Positions 45,233-55,299 are shown, counted from the first letter of the stretch. The stretch is 64,000 nt of DNA from Methanococcoides sp. EBM-47 (GCA_001896725.1 MPPA01000052.1:35342-99341); one strand, 5' to 3'. Numbers and translations are program-made. The notes: generated by a model not told the origin, from the sequence alone.

Positions 45233-45841
45233 TCAGAGATGCTGCCATATATGCCAGATGCGCTGAAAGGCTGTAATATGGCTTGCAACAGCGATTATAA
45301 CCATGACCCATCCCAGTAGATTGAACAGAAAGATATGATACGGATATACAACGTATACCACAGATGCTGTCATAACGAGCAGGAGCCTGTCCGCCCGGCC
45401 CATTATACCTCCGTAGTATCTGCCAAGGTGTAGGGCCTGTGCCTGGGTGCCAAGATAACTAGTAATGAGAACACCCACTATAGCAATGACCCCTATCTGC
45501 CATTGCACATGACCTGCAAAGAATATACTGCAAATGATTATGACATCAGCGTAGCGGTCTATTACGTGATCGATGAAATCTCCTTTTGGACCAACGATCT
45601 TTAGATATCTTGCCATAAGGCCGTCAATCGCATCGAACAGGGAGTTCAGAAAAACCATAAAAGCCCCTGCCAGCACTAACAATGGCTCTGAGAAAGAGTG
45701 GTAGTAAAAGACCCCAGCCAATATTGCGAACACTAAAGATAGGAAGGAGATCTGGTTCGGAGTAATACCTGCATCTGCTGCCTTATATGCAAGAGGTGAA
45801 ATAAAGCGGGTAACATGTGGACGTAGAGAATCTGAGGTCAT
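45233..45841 (-). CDS. CDP-alcohol phosphatidyltransferase (archaetidylinositol-phosphate synthase-like)
   Basis: A 202-residue membrane enzyme with the complete CDP-alcohol motif D70-x2-DG-x2-AR-x8-G-x3-D-x3-D95 (DAIDGLMARY, GDFIDHVID) and about five to six membrane helices. In methanogens proteins of this size and motif context often make archaetidylinositol phosphate from CDP-archaeol; other polar head groups cannot be excluded. No strong ribosome binding site is visible before ATG 45841. Confidence 0.8.
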   Translation of the reverse strand: MTSDSLRPHVTRFISPLAYKAADAGITPNQISFLSLVFAILAGVFYYHSFSEPLLVLAGAFMVFLNSLFDAIDGLMARYLKIVGPKGDFIDHVIDRYADVIIICSIFFAGHVQWQIGVIAIVGVLITSYLGTQAQALHLGRYYGGIMGRADRLLLVMTASVVYVVYPYHIFLFNLLGWVMVIIAVASHITAFQRIWHIWQHL

Positions 45842-45919
45842 GTGTGATGCTATAAAGGTTCTTTTAGATTAATGTCTTTCTTTTGTTACCACTTTTAGAA
45901 AGGTTTTTTGCCTTTTAGT

Positions 45920-46471
45920 TCACTTGCGCATCAGATCGTAAAGGTACTTGATGCGGCAGGAGTGTTCCACCTGTGTGGTGAACACATAGGCTTCTTCAAG
46001 TACTCTTCCAATAGCGAATGTACCATGCCCGTGCACAATAGCAGCTTTGTGAGCAGAGAGTGTTACTGCAAGAGCGTCAGCGAGCTCTCCGGACCCTATG
46101 CCGCCATGCACGATAGGGATATCACCGAGAAAGTACTTTCCTTCGCTATCAAGCGGAGTGATATAGCCCTCAGCCTGCAGCAAAGACATGGTCACAGCAT
46201 AGGGGAAATGGGCATGCACTATGGCAAATGCGGGGGTGCTATTGTAGATCGCTCGATGCACCACGGTCTCCGAGGAAGCTATCACATCCAGGGCGCAAGA
46301 ACTACGTACTTCCACTTCTACGACCTTCTCTGAAGTCAGCTCATCCAAAGAGCTACCGCTTCTGGTGATAAGCATCTTGTCCCCCATGCGAACACTAATG
46401 TTACCGAAATGGGACTCCACGAGCCCACTCTGTACCAGTTTCTTACCTATCCTGGATATATCCTGCCACAT
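45920..46471 (-). CDS. Class II aldolase/adducin family protein
   Basis: A 183-residue zinc aldolase of the fuculose-1-phosphate/ribulose-phosphate type: ESHFGNISVRM near the start, HAHFPYA and HGHGTFAIG providing the zinc histidines. The methanogen relatives have been linked to lactaldehyde formation for coenzyme F420 synthesis, but substrate is not evident here. ATG 46471 has AAGGTG seven bases upstream; a GTG two codons earlier is less likely. Confidence 0.85.
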   Translation of the reverse strand: MWQDISRIGKKLVQSGLVESHFGNISVRMGDKMLITRSGSSLDELTSEKVVEVEVRSSCALDVIASSETVVHRAIYNSTPAFAIVHAHFPYAVTMSLLQAEGYITPLDSEGKYFLGDIPIVHGGIGSGELADALAVTLSAHKAAIVHGHGTFAIGRVLEEAYVFTTQVEHSCRIKYLYDLMRK

Positions 46472-46542
46472 GATCACACCTTAAAATACCATAAAATTTA
46501 TCTGTTAATATGCTATGTAGAGCATGCAATCTATAAATATAT

Positions 46543-46616
46543 GCCTCGGTGGCTCAGCCCGGCAGAGCGAGTGACTTGTAATCACTAGGTCGCGTGTTCA
46601 AATCACGCCCGGGGCT
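46543..46616 (+). tRNA. tRNA-Thr (anticodon UGU)
   Basis: A complete cloverleaf of 74 bases. Acceptor GCCTCGG (46543-46549) pairs with CCGGGGC (46609-46615). The D-arm has GGCTC...GGCAGAGC. The anticodon stem GTGA/TCAC holds loop CTTGTAA with anticodon TGT (46577-46579). The T-arm is GCGTG-TTCAAAT-CACGC. Discriminator base is T and CCA is not encoded. A TATAAATAT element lies immediately upstream. An accessory region follows it. Confidence 0.95.
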
Positions 46617-46957
46617 TATAAAATTTAATTCAAAGCATACAATGATGATTTAGATCTCATTGCCTATTTTTCTACATCTGCAGATAGATAAACATCTCTA
46701 AGCACTGGCTCTAAATATCATGTTGTTCAATGAACCCAAGTTCTTCTATTTAATGGATCCATAACTCTGCAGAGATATGCGTAAAGTCTCTATCATTCAG
46801 CTTAATTTTATAGCTACGACCAAAAGTACGGGAGTATATTTGAAAATATTCAGGACATAGAAAATTGCATGATCGACAAGATCCTCTACAGAGCCCTTTT
46901 TCTACACCATTAAGTCAAATTCTATTCCCACTTACAAATTACTCAGTGCTTAAAACC
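46617..46957. other. Non-coding stretch with decayed reading frames
   Basis: No intact gene. On the minus strand one segment (about 46804-46891) reads SVEDLVDHAIFYVLN and another frame gives RDFTHISAELWIH followed by IEELGFIEQHDI interrupted by stops, suggesting debris of one or two unrecognised genes. I cannot identify them. The region lies between the tRNA and the helicase remnant. Confidence 0.35.
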
Positions 46958-47122
46958 TTATATTTCTTGAATACCAATACTTTTCAGGTAGTTATATGTA
47001 CCATCATAACAAGCATGCGACCTTGTAGGATCGGTATCGCTCCCATTTGGGATGAAAATTATCATACCCTGCCCTGCTCTTGTCAGTAAGTATTCTGTTA
47101 TCGAAGTGCCATCAAAATAAGG
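46958..47122 (-). pseudogene. C-terminal remnant of DUF2075-type DNA/RNA helicase
   Basis: A minus-strand frame of 54 codons bounded by stops, reading PYFDGTSITEYLLTRAGQGM then IIFIPNGSDTDPTR and YDGTYNYLKSIGIQEI-stop. This corresponds to the last motif region of large DUF2075-type P-loop helicases (LLTRARQGMVIFVP and YDGTYxYLKSIGI patterns, from memory). The rest of the gene is missing; the fragment begins immediately beyond the stop of the nuclease-like gene at 47126, so a deletion or replacement joined them. Confidence 0.5.
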
Positions 47123-47125
47123 TTA

Positions 47126-48028
47126 TCAATTTTCATTATAGCATTGATCTATTAGATATTTGATCCGTTCAAAATCATCTGCTGACTTTAGCGTTATCTC
47201 TAAATCACCTGTACCCCAATGCCCTATAGTACGAACATCCCGAACCAAACCCTCTTTTTGTTCTTCCAGGTAATGGTCTGGATTTAACCTTAGAAAAAGC
47301 AATATACTTTTTTGTCTTACTTCCACACAAACGATATTTCGGATCTTCTTAAATGCGGTATAAAGTTTCAATTGATTTTCAGATACATCATCACCAAGAG
47401 ATAATATGTAGTCACGAATTGAATAGTAGATTTCTCTAAGTTCATTGCTCGTTCCTTCTAATTGCTCGGCAAAAGTCTTATCGCTTGCCTTTTTTGCGAT
47501 CGTTTGCTCATCATTCACTTCTATAACAGGCTTAACACTTGGTGAATTTATTTGTTCAAATAAGATAAGTTCTTCCCCAAACTTTTTGTATTTAATCAGC
47601 TTGATATTCTTTTGCATTTGGTTAACTGCGTGCTCATCAAATTTTGTAAAATCATCTGCTATGCATATAACACAGGGTATAGACCAATCAATTTTATTTG
47701 CAACTTCCATACCCAATTTTTTAATAGTCAAGATTTCGAAATTTGCCTTGTGATCCATTAACCAATCAAGGTAAAATAAACCTTGATTAATCACATTTTC
47801 ATTTTTGCTTCTTTTATATTCAAAAATAACTGGGCAATTGTTTTCATCAATTCCCAGGCTATCAATGCGTCCATTAGAAATACTGAATTCTGATTGTAAG
47901 AATGTTACTCCAAAGAAGGTATGCATATTTTTTTCAATCAATATTTGCAACTCTCGTTCCAATTGAAAAGAGCTCGGTGATAGTTGCGTTACTTTTTCAT
48001 TTATAACGAATAAATTGATATCTCCCAT
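47126..48028 (-). CDS. PD-(D/E)XK nuclease-like protein with DUF5655 domain
   Basis: About 300 residues. The N-terminal half has a restriction-endonuclease-like core: Asp56 in GRIDSLGID, then Glu70 and Lys72 in VIFEYKRSKNE, the PD-(D/E)XK triad. The C-terminal ~110 residues (TFAEQLEGTSNELREIYYSI to the end) match the DUF5655 domain often fused to such cores. Likely a DNA-acting accessory or defence protein; no partner methyltransferase of its own. It lies just downstream of the type I restriction genes on the same strand, 66 bases after hsdR. Confidence 0.7.
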   Translation of the reverse strand: MGDINLFVINEKVTQLSPSSFQLERELQILIEKNMHTFFGVTFLQSEFSISNGRIDSLGIDENNCPVIFEYKRSKNENVINQGLFYLDWLMDHKANFEILTIKKLGMEVANKIDWSIPCVICIADDFTKFDEHAVNQMQKNIKLIKYKKFGEELILFEQINSPSVKPVIEVNDEQTIAKKASDKTFAEQLEGTSNELREIYYSIRDYILSLGDDVSENQLKLYTAFKKIRNIVCVEVRQKSILLFLRLNPDHYLEEQKEGLVRDVRTIGHWGTGDLEITLKSADDFERIKYLIDQCYNEN

Positions 48029-48094
48029 TTTTACATCCCTTGGTATTTTTTTTAAATAAATGTATCACAAAAGTATATTCTGATGATCTAAACC

Positions 48095-51000
48095 TCACGC
48101 CACCATGGCATTTCCATTTATCTCGTTAATAACAGCCCGTAAATCCATAAATACGGTCATATTATCAAATAGTTCGCTGATGCTTCCCTGGTCTGTAAAG
48201 GGGCTTTCCTGCAATACGGACAGATCTTTCATCATACCATTTTTTACAATATAGTTCATTATCTGCCTTACAAAGTACATCTGCCTGCTATCCAGCATTG
48301 TGTCGCTTAAGAATTGAGAGAAAGCATCATTAGCTGCTTTATGATCCAATCCTACTATAGAGCGTACCAGTTCACCCAACGGTGTTTCTCCATATTGTGC
48401 ATCATACTGCTCTTTGGTTCCCAGCTCATTCCAAAGGATATTTTCCAAAGATCTGATATCTTCCGATGTCAAAGGCCTGTTCCCTTTTAACTTAGCAATG
48501 GCAGGAATGTCCTGGTGCTGTAAGATATAATGATTCACTTTTTTCTTATATTGAACCAAATCATCATTGTTCAGCTGGGATTCTTTCACTTCCATGCTGA
48601 GGATGTCATCTGTAAAGTCCGTATCGTAACGATAGCGGTCTTTTTCAGGAATGAACTTGATCAGGTCACGCAGTTTAATGCGGACATCCTCATAGTCCAT
48701 AACACCTGCCCTTTCCAGAAAGTCATTGTGTACGATCTGTTCCAGCAAGTCCTTTTGCTGAGCAATGACCGGAATGGTACCGTATTTAGTAAGCTCACTG
48801 GCCTTGCTCAGCACATCATTTTTTGCCCGCTTGAAGTTCTTTTCTGTTAGTATTGCCAGTTCGATCTGATAGACAAGCTGATCAAAACGGGTAGCAGAAA
48901 CATCCTCGTTTGCAGGCAGAACTAATGGTGCAATATGTTCAGCGATTTGCAAGGTGTTCTCATATGTTAAGGCTGCAAAGTCTTCTTCACTTTGGAACTT
49001 GTCTATAAAACGAAGATGTTGCTTAACAGCGAAATTATCCCGGGGAAGCGCCTTGACCTGTTCCAGCAGGTCCTGCACCAGTTCCTTGCGATAAGCCTGT
49101 AGCACTTCTGTTTGGAAGACCATATCCTGTAACTTGTATACTAGCTCTACTTTTGTGTTAAATATTCGTTCCTGCAGAGTAACTGCTATTTTTGCCTCAT
49201 GCCCTTTACCGTGCAAACGGAAGAATTCAAAGTTACCGCAGAGATCAAAGATATAGAATTGTTCTTTATCCATACCATCGATCAATCCTTTGCAAAGACG
49301 GGTACCCCTGCCGATCATCTGCCAAAATTTTGCCCTGCTCATAACTTTTTTGAAAAATACTAAATTAAGGATCTCCGGTACATCGATACCGGTATCAAGC
49401 ATATCCACAGAAATAGCGATCTGAGGCATCTTATTCTTGTCAGAGAAATCATCGATTAAACTTTGGGCATAGTTGGTGTAATTATCGATCACCCGGGCAT
49501 AATGGGGATGATAAGCAGGGTATTCCTGATACCATACTTCCAATATCTTCTCGGCATGGTTATGGTTCTTAGCAAAGATGATGGTCTTACCGATCTTCTC
49601 GCCAAATTCTACCCTCTGGCCGTGGTTCATCAGGATATTCAATGCTTTTCTGATGGTATCGCTATTAAATATCCATTGGTTCAGAGCACTGGAATCGATG
49701 GCTGCAGGTAAATTGCCATCCTCATCAACGAAAGTACTTTCGTACTCTTCTTGCTCTTGCGGGGACAGTTCATCATAGACAATACCTTCTGTCATGAATT
49801 TTAGGGTGGTCTCAATAGAGATGAAGTTCACCAAATATTCATCCTGCACTGCCTGAGCAAGTTCATAGCCATAAGTAGGAACACCGCTTTCCAGATCAAA
49901 GATACTGTATGTGTTTTTATCAATATCATCTTTAGGAGTGGCAGTAAGTCCAACCAGAAGGGCGTCAAAATAGGTGAAAATATCTTTGTACTTATTGTAG
50001 ATACTGCGATGTGCCTCATCTATGATAATAAGATCAAAATGCCCTGGGGTAAAAAGACGATCACCCCTGCCATCTCTTGTGGTATCGATGCAGCTTATCA
50101 TTGTTTGATAGGTAGAGAACACAGCGCGGGCATGGGCTTCTTCTTTGCCTTCGGTAAGATTGCACAGGGAGAGATTAGGCATCAGATTATGAAAGGCCCG
50201 TTTTGCCTGGGTCACAAGGGCATTGCGGTCTGCCAAGAACAGTAGGTTCTTAACCCACCCATGACGTAGCAGCACATCAGCTAAAGAAATGACCGCACGG
50301 GTCTTACCGCTACCTGTTGCCATAACAAGCAGGGCTTTGCGCCGGTTGCGCTCACCAAAGGCATCACAAATTGCCTGGATGGCTTCTTTTTGGTAATAGC
50401 GGTCCGTTATTTCATCATTGATACGTACACCCTTAAGTGGGGTACGGTCCTTGATGATATTAAAATATTTTTCCAGATCTCGTTTAGAATAAATACCTGA
50501 TACTTGTCTTTCCGGATAATGTCCGTCATCCCAAAAGCGTGTTTCATAACCATTGGTCATGAAGATGATCGGCCGCTGCCCGAATTTCTTTTCCAGATGA
50601 TCTGCATAAAGCACCGACTGCTGGCGACCGCTTTCCACATTGGCACTGGTACGCTTGGCTTCGATCACAGCTAGGGGAAGGCCATTATCAGCAAAAAGAA
50701 CATAGTCTGCAAAGCCTTTACCGGTTTTATTGGGCATATTGTCGATCGGATACTCATCCACCCAGTTAGCACCTCTCTGCCAGCCGACATCTTGAAGCAT
50801 GGTGTCAATGTAAGCCTTGCGGGTCTGAGCCTCTGTCATATCCATTGGCTTGACCGTATAGCCACGCTTAAGCTGTTCTTCCCGCTTGGCTGTGAGCTCT
50901 TTGCGATTGGACAGATTTTCAAAGAACAGCTCTTCCAGGTCAACTTCCTCAGCCGATGGGATGTGAGGTGTGACTGCAGACATGTACCCTGTTTCCAGCA

Positions 51001-51415
51001 AGGACTCATCGAACATGGTTTCCTGATAGTTGTCGCTGTAACAATAGGCAACAAAGTCAAGAAAGCTGTGAAGGTTTCGAAGAGCCAGTACTGCCTGGTC
51101 CCTGTTTATACTTTTAGGATCATGGGTGGCATTATTGCCAACTCTGCGCAAATAATCGAGCTTAGCTATCATTCCGGTGGGGAGCAGGTCCTTAAAATCC
51201 TCTCCGCTAATAAGGGTGGCCAGCCTGTCATCATAGGGCAGGCTTAGAAGATCATCGGCACTATACATCCATTTCACAGCAATTTCCAGGGCTGTACGGC
51301 TGGCAGTTGCTGCCAAGGCAGGTGAAATGGACATAGCACGCTCAGCCGAGACCGCTGCCTCGGCAAAATATCCGAACTGTGGATCCCTCTTTAAGAAATC
51401 AAAGTTGGTGCGCAT
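48095..51415 (-). CDS. hsdR: Type I restriction enzyme HsdR subunit
   Basis: About 1,106 residues. An N-terminal helical DUF4145-like region (about 1-130) is followed by a nuclease core (DYVLFADNGLPLAVIEAKRTS), then a DEAH-type translocase: Walker A MATGSGKTRA, Walker B IIIDEAHRSIY, LVGLTATP and the GRGTRLC motif VI. The C-terminal domain is EcoEI-like. It cuts DNA after translocation when the site is unmethylated. The ATG at 51415 is chosen because AGAGGTGACC lies just upstream; the open frame starts 12 codons earlier inside hsdS. Gene order is M-S-R. Confidence 0.95.
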   Translation of the reverse strand: MRTNFDFLKRDPQFGYFAEAAVSAERAMSISPALAATASRTALEIAVKWMYSADDLLSLPYDDRLATLISGEDFKDLLPTGMIAKLDYLRRVGNNATHDPKSINRDQAVLALRNLHSFLDFVAYCYSDNYQETMFDESLLETGYMSAVTPHIPSAEEVDLEELFFENLSNRKELTAKREEQLKRGYTVKPMDMTEAQTRKAYIDTMLQDVGWQRGANWVDEYPIDNMPNKTGKGFADYVLFADNGLPLAVIEAKRTSANVESGRQQSVLYADHLEKKFGQRPIIFMTNGYETRFWDDGHYPERQVSGIYSKRDLEKYFNIIKDRTPLKGVRINDEITDRYYQKEAIQAICDAFGERNRRKALLVMATGSGKTRAVISLADVLLRHGWVKNLLFLADRNALVTQAKRAFHNLMPNLSLCNLTEGKEEAHARAVFSTYQTMISCIDTTRDGRGDRLFTPGHFDLIIIDEAHRSIYNKYKDIFTYFDALLVGLTATPKDDIDKNTYSIFDLESGVPTYGYELAQAVQDEYLVNFISIETTLKFMTEGIVYDELSPQEQEEYESTFVDEDGNLPAAIDSSALNQWIFNSDTIRKALNILMNHGQRVEFGEKIGKTIIFAKNHNHAEKILEVWYQEYPAYHPHYARVIDNYTNYAQSLIDDFSDKNKMPQIAISVDMLDTGIDVPEILNLVFFKKVMSRAKFWQMIGRGTRLCKGLIDGMDKEQFYIFDLCGNFEFFRLHGKGHEAKIAVTLQERIFNTKVELVYKLQDMVFQTEVLQAYRKELVQDLLEQVKALPRDNFAVKQHLRFIDKFQSEEDFAALTYENTLQIAEHIAPLVLPANEDVSATRFDQLVYQIELAILTEKNFKRAKNDVLSKASELTKYGTIPVIAQQKDLLEQIVHNDFLERAGVMDYEDVRIKLRDLIKFIPEKDRYRYDTDFTDDILSMEVKESQLNNDDLVQYKKKVNHYILQHQDIPAIAKLKGNRPLTSEDIRSLENILWNELGTKEQYDAQYGETPLGELVRSIVGLDHKAANDAFSQFLSDTMLDSRQMYFVRQIMNYIVKNGMMKDLSVLQESPFTDQGSISELFDNMTVFMDLRAVINEINGNAMVA

Positions 51416-51434
51416 AGTGGTCACCTCTAACTGG

Positions 51435-52595
51435 TTAGAATATCTCGCCATTGAAGCATTTCTGCATCAGGGATTTATAGTTTAGCTCTAACTTAGTTAA
51501 AGATTCTTGAAACAGGGATTTTTGTGCTTCTACTTGTTGGACAAAGGAAGCAAATTGGTTTTGTAAGTTTATAGAAGGTAAGATTATTTTGAAATTTCTC
51601 AAGTCTACCATATTTACTCTTGGCATTTTAGCTCCTGCCACTTTACCGTTGATGTAACTTACAAACTCGTCACTTCTCAACAATGCAGTTAAAAATTCTT
51701 TATTTAGTTTGTTTTTTTCGGGAAACAATGGAACTAATTCCGTTGTTGCATATCCGCTTCTTTCAACATTAACAACCTTGTTCAAATATGGGCGCAATTT
51801 GGAATAAAGAACATTGTCAGCCGAAAAAGAAACTGTCGAGTTTCCAATTTCATTTTTATCTACAAGCTTTAATTCTAAGATTTCCCCACTTTGTGCTTTG
51901 ATAGCATCTAGGTTTAAAAGCCAATATTTATTATTAATAGTAACAACTTCGCCTCTATATGGTGTTGGTGGTGCAACCTTGTCAAGCTTTTCATTCCCCC
52001 ACCCCTTCGGATTCGTCACCGGGTCACCAAACATCTCAATAAACTGCGACTTCACTAGCAAATCCAGCTTATCTATTTGCACCTTGCGTTTTTCGATGAG
52101 GGCACTGGCACGGTCAAGCACATCAGCGATTTGTTGCTGTACCTCCAGCGGTGGGAAGGGAATCATCAAGTTACGTAATATTGATAGATTAATATTATTT
52201 TGAGCAACCCCTCTTCCTAAATCATTTATTCTGTGCTTAATAGATATTAGATAATTTACTAAAAATAACCTATCAATCTCATCTGAATTATTAATATTTA
52301 TACCAGCTATTGCTTGATTTGTCGCAGCCTCTATATGCAAAATATTAACTTCTCCCAAAGTTGCAAATATTGTAAACAGTATGGTTCCTACTGGGAATAT
52401 TTTTGCAGATGAATTTTCTAGCCCAAGTGTTGTTATAGACTCTTCTGTTCTAAATACTCCTTTTCTAGTAAAATCACTAATTTTTACCCATGGGATTGTT
52501 CCATCTTTCCAATAAACAGAGTTATTTCGCGCTGGAGTTCCCCCCGCTTGTACATCACACACATCCCCCAGCCGCACCATTTCCCATTTACCCAC
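51435..52595 (-). CDS. hsdS: Type I restriction specificity subunit HsdS
   Basis: A 386-residue specificity protein with two target recognition domains, each followed by a conserved helix (PLEVQQQIADVLDRASALIEKRK near 165-185; a second near 350-375). It dictates the bipartite DNA site for both modification and restriction. AT-richness is greater than in hsdM and hsdR, normal for variable recognition domains. It overlaps the end of hsdM by eight bases. The recognised site cannot be predicted. Confidence 0.93.
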   Translation of the reverse strand: MGKWEMVRLGDVCDVQAGGTPARNNSVYWKDGTIPWVKISDFTRKGVFRTEESITTLGLENSSAKIFPVGTILFTIFATLGEVNILHIEAATNQAIAGININNSDEIDRLFLVNYLISIKHRINDLGRGVAQNNINLSILRNLMIPFPPLEVQQQIADVLDRASALIEKRKVQIDKLDLLVKSQFIEMFGDPVTNPKGWGNEKLDKVAPPTPYRGEVVTINNKYWLLNLDAIKAQSGEILELKLVDKNEIGNSTVSFSADNVLYSKLRPYLNKVVNVERSGYATTELVPLFPEKNKLNKEFLTALLRSDEFVSYINGKVAGAKMPRVNMVDLRNFKIILPSINLQNQFASFVQQVEAQKSLFQESLTKLELNYKSLMQKCFNGEIF

Positions 52596-54060
52596 GCAGC
52601 GCCGCCTCCAGTTCTGCCAGTCCGGAGGTTATTTGTTTTTCAAGCTCATTGATCTCAGCCATTATCTCCAGAGGATGGGGATATTCCTCTTCCACATAGG
52701 TGCTTTGCTTGTATTTATTTATGGATAGGTCGTAGTCATTCTCTACGATCTCATCCTTTGGAACTAAGAAACTTTGCTCGGTTCGCTTCCGGTTTTCCTC
52801 TTTATCCAGGGCCTTGGACCTCTCGATTATATCCGGAATATTGCTGCCATCTATCTTGGTACGCTTGTCATCAAGGCTGTACCCGTCATTCTGCATATCG
52901 TAGAACCAGACCTTATCAGTACCACCTGCACCTGTCTTAGTAAAAACTATCACAGCGGTGCTTACCCCTGCATAGGGCTTGAATACACCTGAAGGCATGG
53001 AGATGATCATCTCCAGACGATGGTTTTCAATGATCTCCTTGCGGATCGCCTTATGAGCCCTTGAGGAGCCGAACAGCACCCCATCAGGCACGATGGAAGC
53101 ACAGCGGCCACCATTCTTCAGCATCCTTAGGAACAAAGTTAAGAAAAGCAGTTCGGTCTTCTTCGTTTTAGTTATCTTTAACAGGTCCGTAGAAACTATA
53201 TCATGGTCCAGACTTCCCTTAAAAGGAGGATTGGCAAGGATTTTAGTATATTTGCCTGTATCAGTGTTTTGATCGGACAAACTATCCTTGTATTCTATAT
53301 GAGGGTTCTGTATACCATGTGTCATCATGTTCATAGCACCGATACGCAGCATGGTCCTGTCCATATCGTAACCGGTGAACATCTTATTATCATAATGGGC
53401 TTTTGCCTCCTTGTTATAAAAGATCTCTTCAAGATAATGCTCTTTCAGATACTCCCCTGCCGACACAAGGAACCCGCTTGTCCCACAGGCAGGATCACAA
53501 ACAATATCCTCAGGCTGCAGGTCAAGCAGCTCGACCATCATACGGATAATATGCCTGGGAGTACGGAACTGTCCGTTAGTACCAGCTGTAGAGATCTTGG
53601 AAAGCATATACTCGTACAGATCACCTCTTGCATCCTTTTTGTCCGGAAGCTTATCGATATGAGCATACATATCATCCAGTGAAGTGATTATTTTTTCCAG
53701 AAGCTGGGGAGTAGGCACCTTGAAAATAGCATCTGCCATATATTTAGCATAGGAACCGCTATTACCGTTCAATGTTTTAATAAAAGGAAATACCTCAGTC
53801 AGCATTGTCTGATACATAGCCTCGGCTGGCTTATCCCTTAAGACAGACCACTTCAGATGCTCATCCTTTGAAAATATGCTTTTATAGGGGATCCCCAGCA
53901 TAATGCTTTCTTTTTGTCTTGTATTGTCCGTTTGATCAAGGTCACGAATGAACATAAGATATGTGATCTGCTCGATCACATCCAGGGGATTGGTTAGCCC
54001 ACCGGTCCAGAACATTTCCCACAGTCTGTCCACCTTATTTTTCAGCTCTCCAGTGATCAT
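52588..54060 (-). CDS. hsdM: Type I adenine methyltransferase HsdM
   Basis: A 490-residue N6-adenine DNA methyltransferase. An N-terminal helical HsdM domain is followed by the SAM motif DPACGTSG (189-196) and the catalytic NPPF (277-280). It protects host DNA and, with HsdS, forms the modification complex. It is first in the operon; AAGGATGAGGATG precedes the start. Nothing suggests inactivation. Confidence 0.96.
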   Translation of the reverse strand: MITGELKNKVDRLWEMFWTGGLTNPLDVIEQITYLMFIRDLDQTDNTRQKESIMLGIPYKSIFSKDEHLKWSVLRDKPAEAMYQTMLTEVFPFIKTLNGNSGSYAKYMADAIFKVPTPQLLEKIITSLDDMYAHIDKLPDKKDARGDLYEYMLSKISTAGTNGQFRTPRHIIRMMVELLDLQPEDIVCDPACGTSGFLVSAGEYLKEHYLEEIFYNKEAKAHYDNKMFTGYDMDRTMLRIGAMNMMTHGIQNPHIEYKDSLSDQNTDTGKYTKILANPPFKGSLDHDIVSTDLLKITKTKKTELLFLTLFLRMLKNGGRCASIVPDGVLFGSSRAHKAIRKEIIENHRLEMIISMPSGVFKPYAGVSTAVIVFTKTGAGGTDKVWFYDMQNDGYSLDDKRTKIDGSNIPDIIERSKALDKEENRKRTEQSFLVPKDEIVENDYDLSINKYKQSTYVEEEYPHPLEIMAEINELEKQITSGLAELEAALRG

Positions 54061-54204
54061 GGCTGCACATCCTCATCCTTATTTTTCTATTTACTACGTC
54101 TGTTCCCGGATCTTTTATTATCAGGAGCAATTATCCGGACATGACCGAAACGGATTGCTCCGGCATACACCCCTGGGCACATAAAAGCTGGACTTGACAA
54201 GATA

Positions 54205-55119
54205 TTACTCGAACTCGATGGTTGCTGGAGGTTTAGAGGACAGATCATACACAACCCTTGCAACCGATGGGACCTCGCCTGTGATACGTGACTCAATGCG
54301 CTTTAGCACATCCCAGGGCAGTTCCATGGACTCTGCGGTCATGCCATCGCGGGAACTGACAGCACGGATCGCAACGATCCACCCATGGACTCTCTGGCCA
54401 TCTTTTACACCAGTGCCTTTGCCCAATATGGCTGCAAATGTCTGCCAGGGATGGAAACGTTCCAGAAGCTCTTCCTCTACTATGGCATTGGCCTCTCTTA
54501 CCGCCTCGATCTTTTCCTGAGTGACCTCCCCTACTATACGCACAGAAAGCCCAGGTCCCGGAAAGGGCATCCGTTCAGAGATCTCACAAGGCAGGTCAAG
54601 CGCCCTGGCAACTTCCCTGACCTCGTCTTTATACAGGTCCTCCAAGGGTTCTACAATGGACCTGAAATCCATTACTGAAGGCAGACCGCCTACATTGTGA
54701 TGGGATTTTATACCACCCTCAGACTCTATCCTGTCAGGATAGATGGTCCCCTGAATGAGGAACTCTGCTTTAAGCAGCCGTGCTTCTTCCTCGAACACCC
54801 TGATGAACATTTCACCTACCGCTTTGCGCTTCAGTTCAGGATCTTCTATGCCCTTTAAAGCTTTAAGGAAACGCTCCTTGGCATCTATGACCTGTAGGTT
54901 CATATCCGAGAACGTATCCTTTATTCTCTGGGTTTCACCTTTACGCATGAACCCGGTATCGATATATATAGGGAACAATAGCTCTCCTATTGCACGATGT
55001 GCAAGCACAGCACACACTGAACTGTCAACACCACCTGATAGAGCTATAATAGCAGGACCAGATACCTGTTCCTTTATCTTCTCTATACTTCGAAGGATAA
55101 AACTGTCAACTTTAACCAT
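54205..55119 (-). CDS. guaAB: GMP synthase subunit B (ATP-pyrophosphatase)
   Basis: A 304-residue archaeal-type separate GMP synthetase subunit with the PP-loop [21 protein letters not shown] and the C-terminal dimerisation region ending [11 protein letters not shown]. It activates XMP with ATP; ammonia comes from a separate GuaAA glutaminase not in this window. GGAGAAATCC precedes the ATG. It follows the restriction operon on the same strand, which ends the accessory island. Confidence 0.95.
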   Translation of the reverse strand: MVKVDSFILRSIEKIKEQVSGPAIIALSGGVDSSVCAVLAHRAIGELLFPIYIDTGFMRKGETQRIKDTFSDMNLQVIDAKERFLKALKGIEDPELKRKAVGEMFIRVFEEEARLLKAEFLIQGTIYPDRIESEGGIKSHHNVGGLPSVMDFRSIVEPLEDLYKDEVREVARALDLPCEISERMPFPGPGLSVRIVGEVTQEKIEAVREANAIVEEELLERFHPWQTFAAILGKGTGVKDGQRVHGWIVAIRAVSSRDGMTAESMELPWDVLKRIESRITGEVPSVARVVYDLSSKPPATIEFE

Positions 55120-55269
55120 AGGATTTCTCCATATATCACATATTGATGGATCATAAAAAACGGGCCTTGATCTGAGCAGATTATTAACAATATATGATTT
55201 AATGCTGTCGATGCAACAGTCAGGACCCTGTGCAATGATACCCGGTCACAGACATGTCATCGACTATAG

Positions 55270-55299
55270 TTATATACAGCCAGCATTAACAATAAAGCG
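55270..55299 (+). promoter_or_regulatory. Promoter of recQ, likely leaderless transcript
   Basis: TTATATAC at 55270-55277 has its centre about 27 bases before the A of the recQ ATG. No ribosome binding site is present, so transcription probably starts at or next to the start codon. Confidence 0.5.

Noticed and set aside
46617..46957. tRNA-Thr as an integration site with flanking repeats
   Set aside because: I looked for a copy of the tRNA 3' end near 54060-54205 and found none, and no integrase gene is present, so site-specific integration is not supported.
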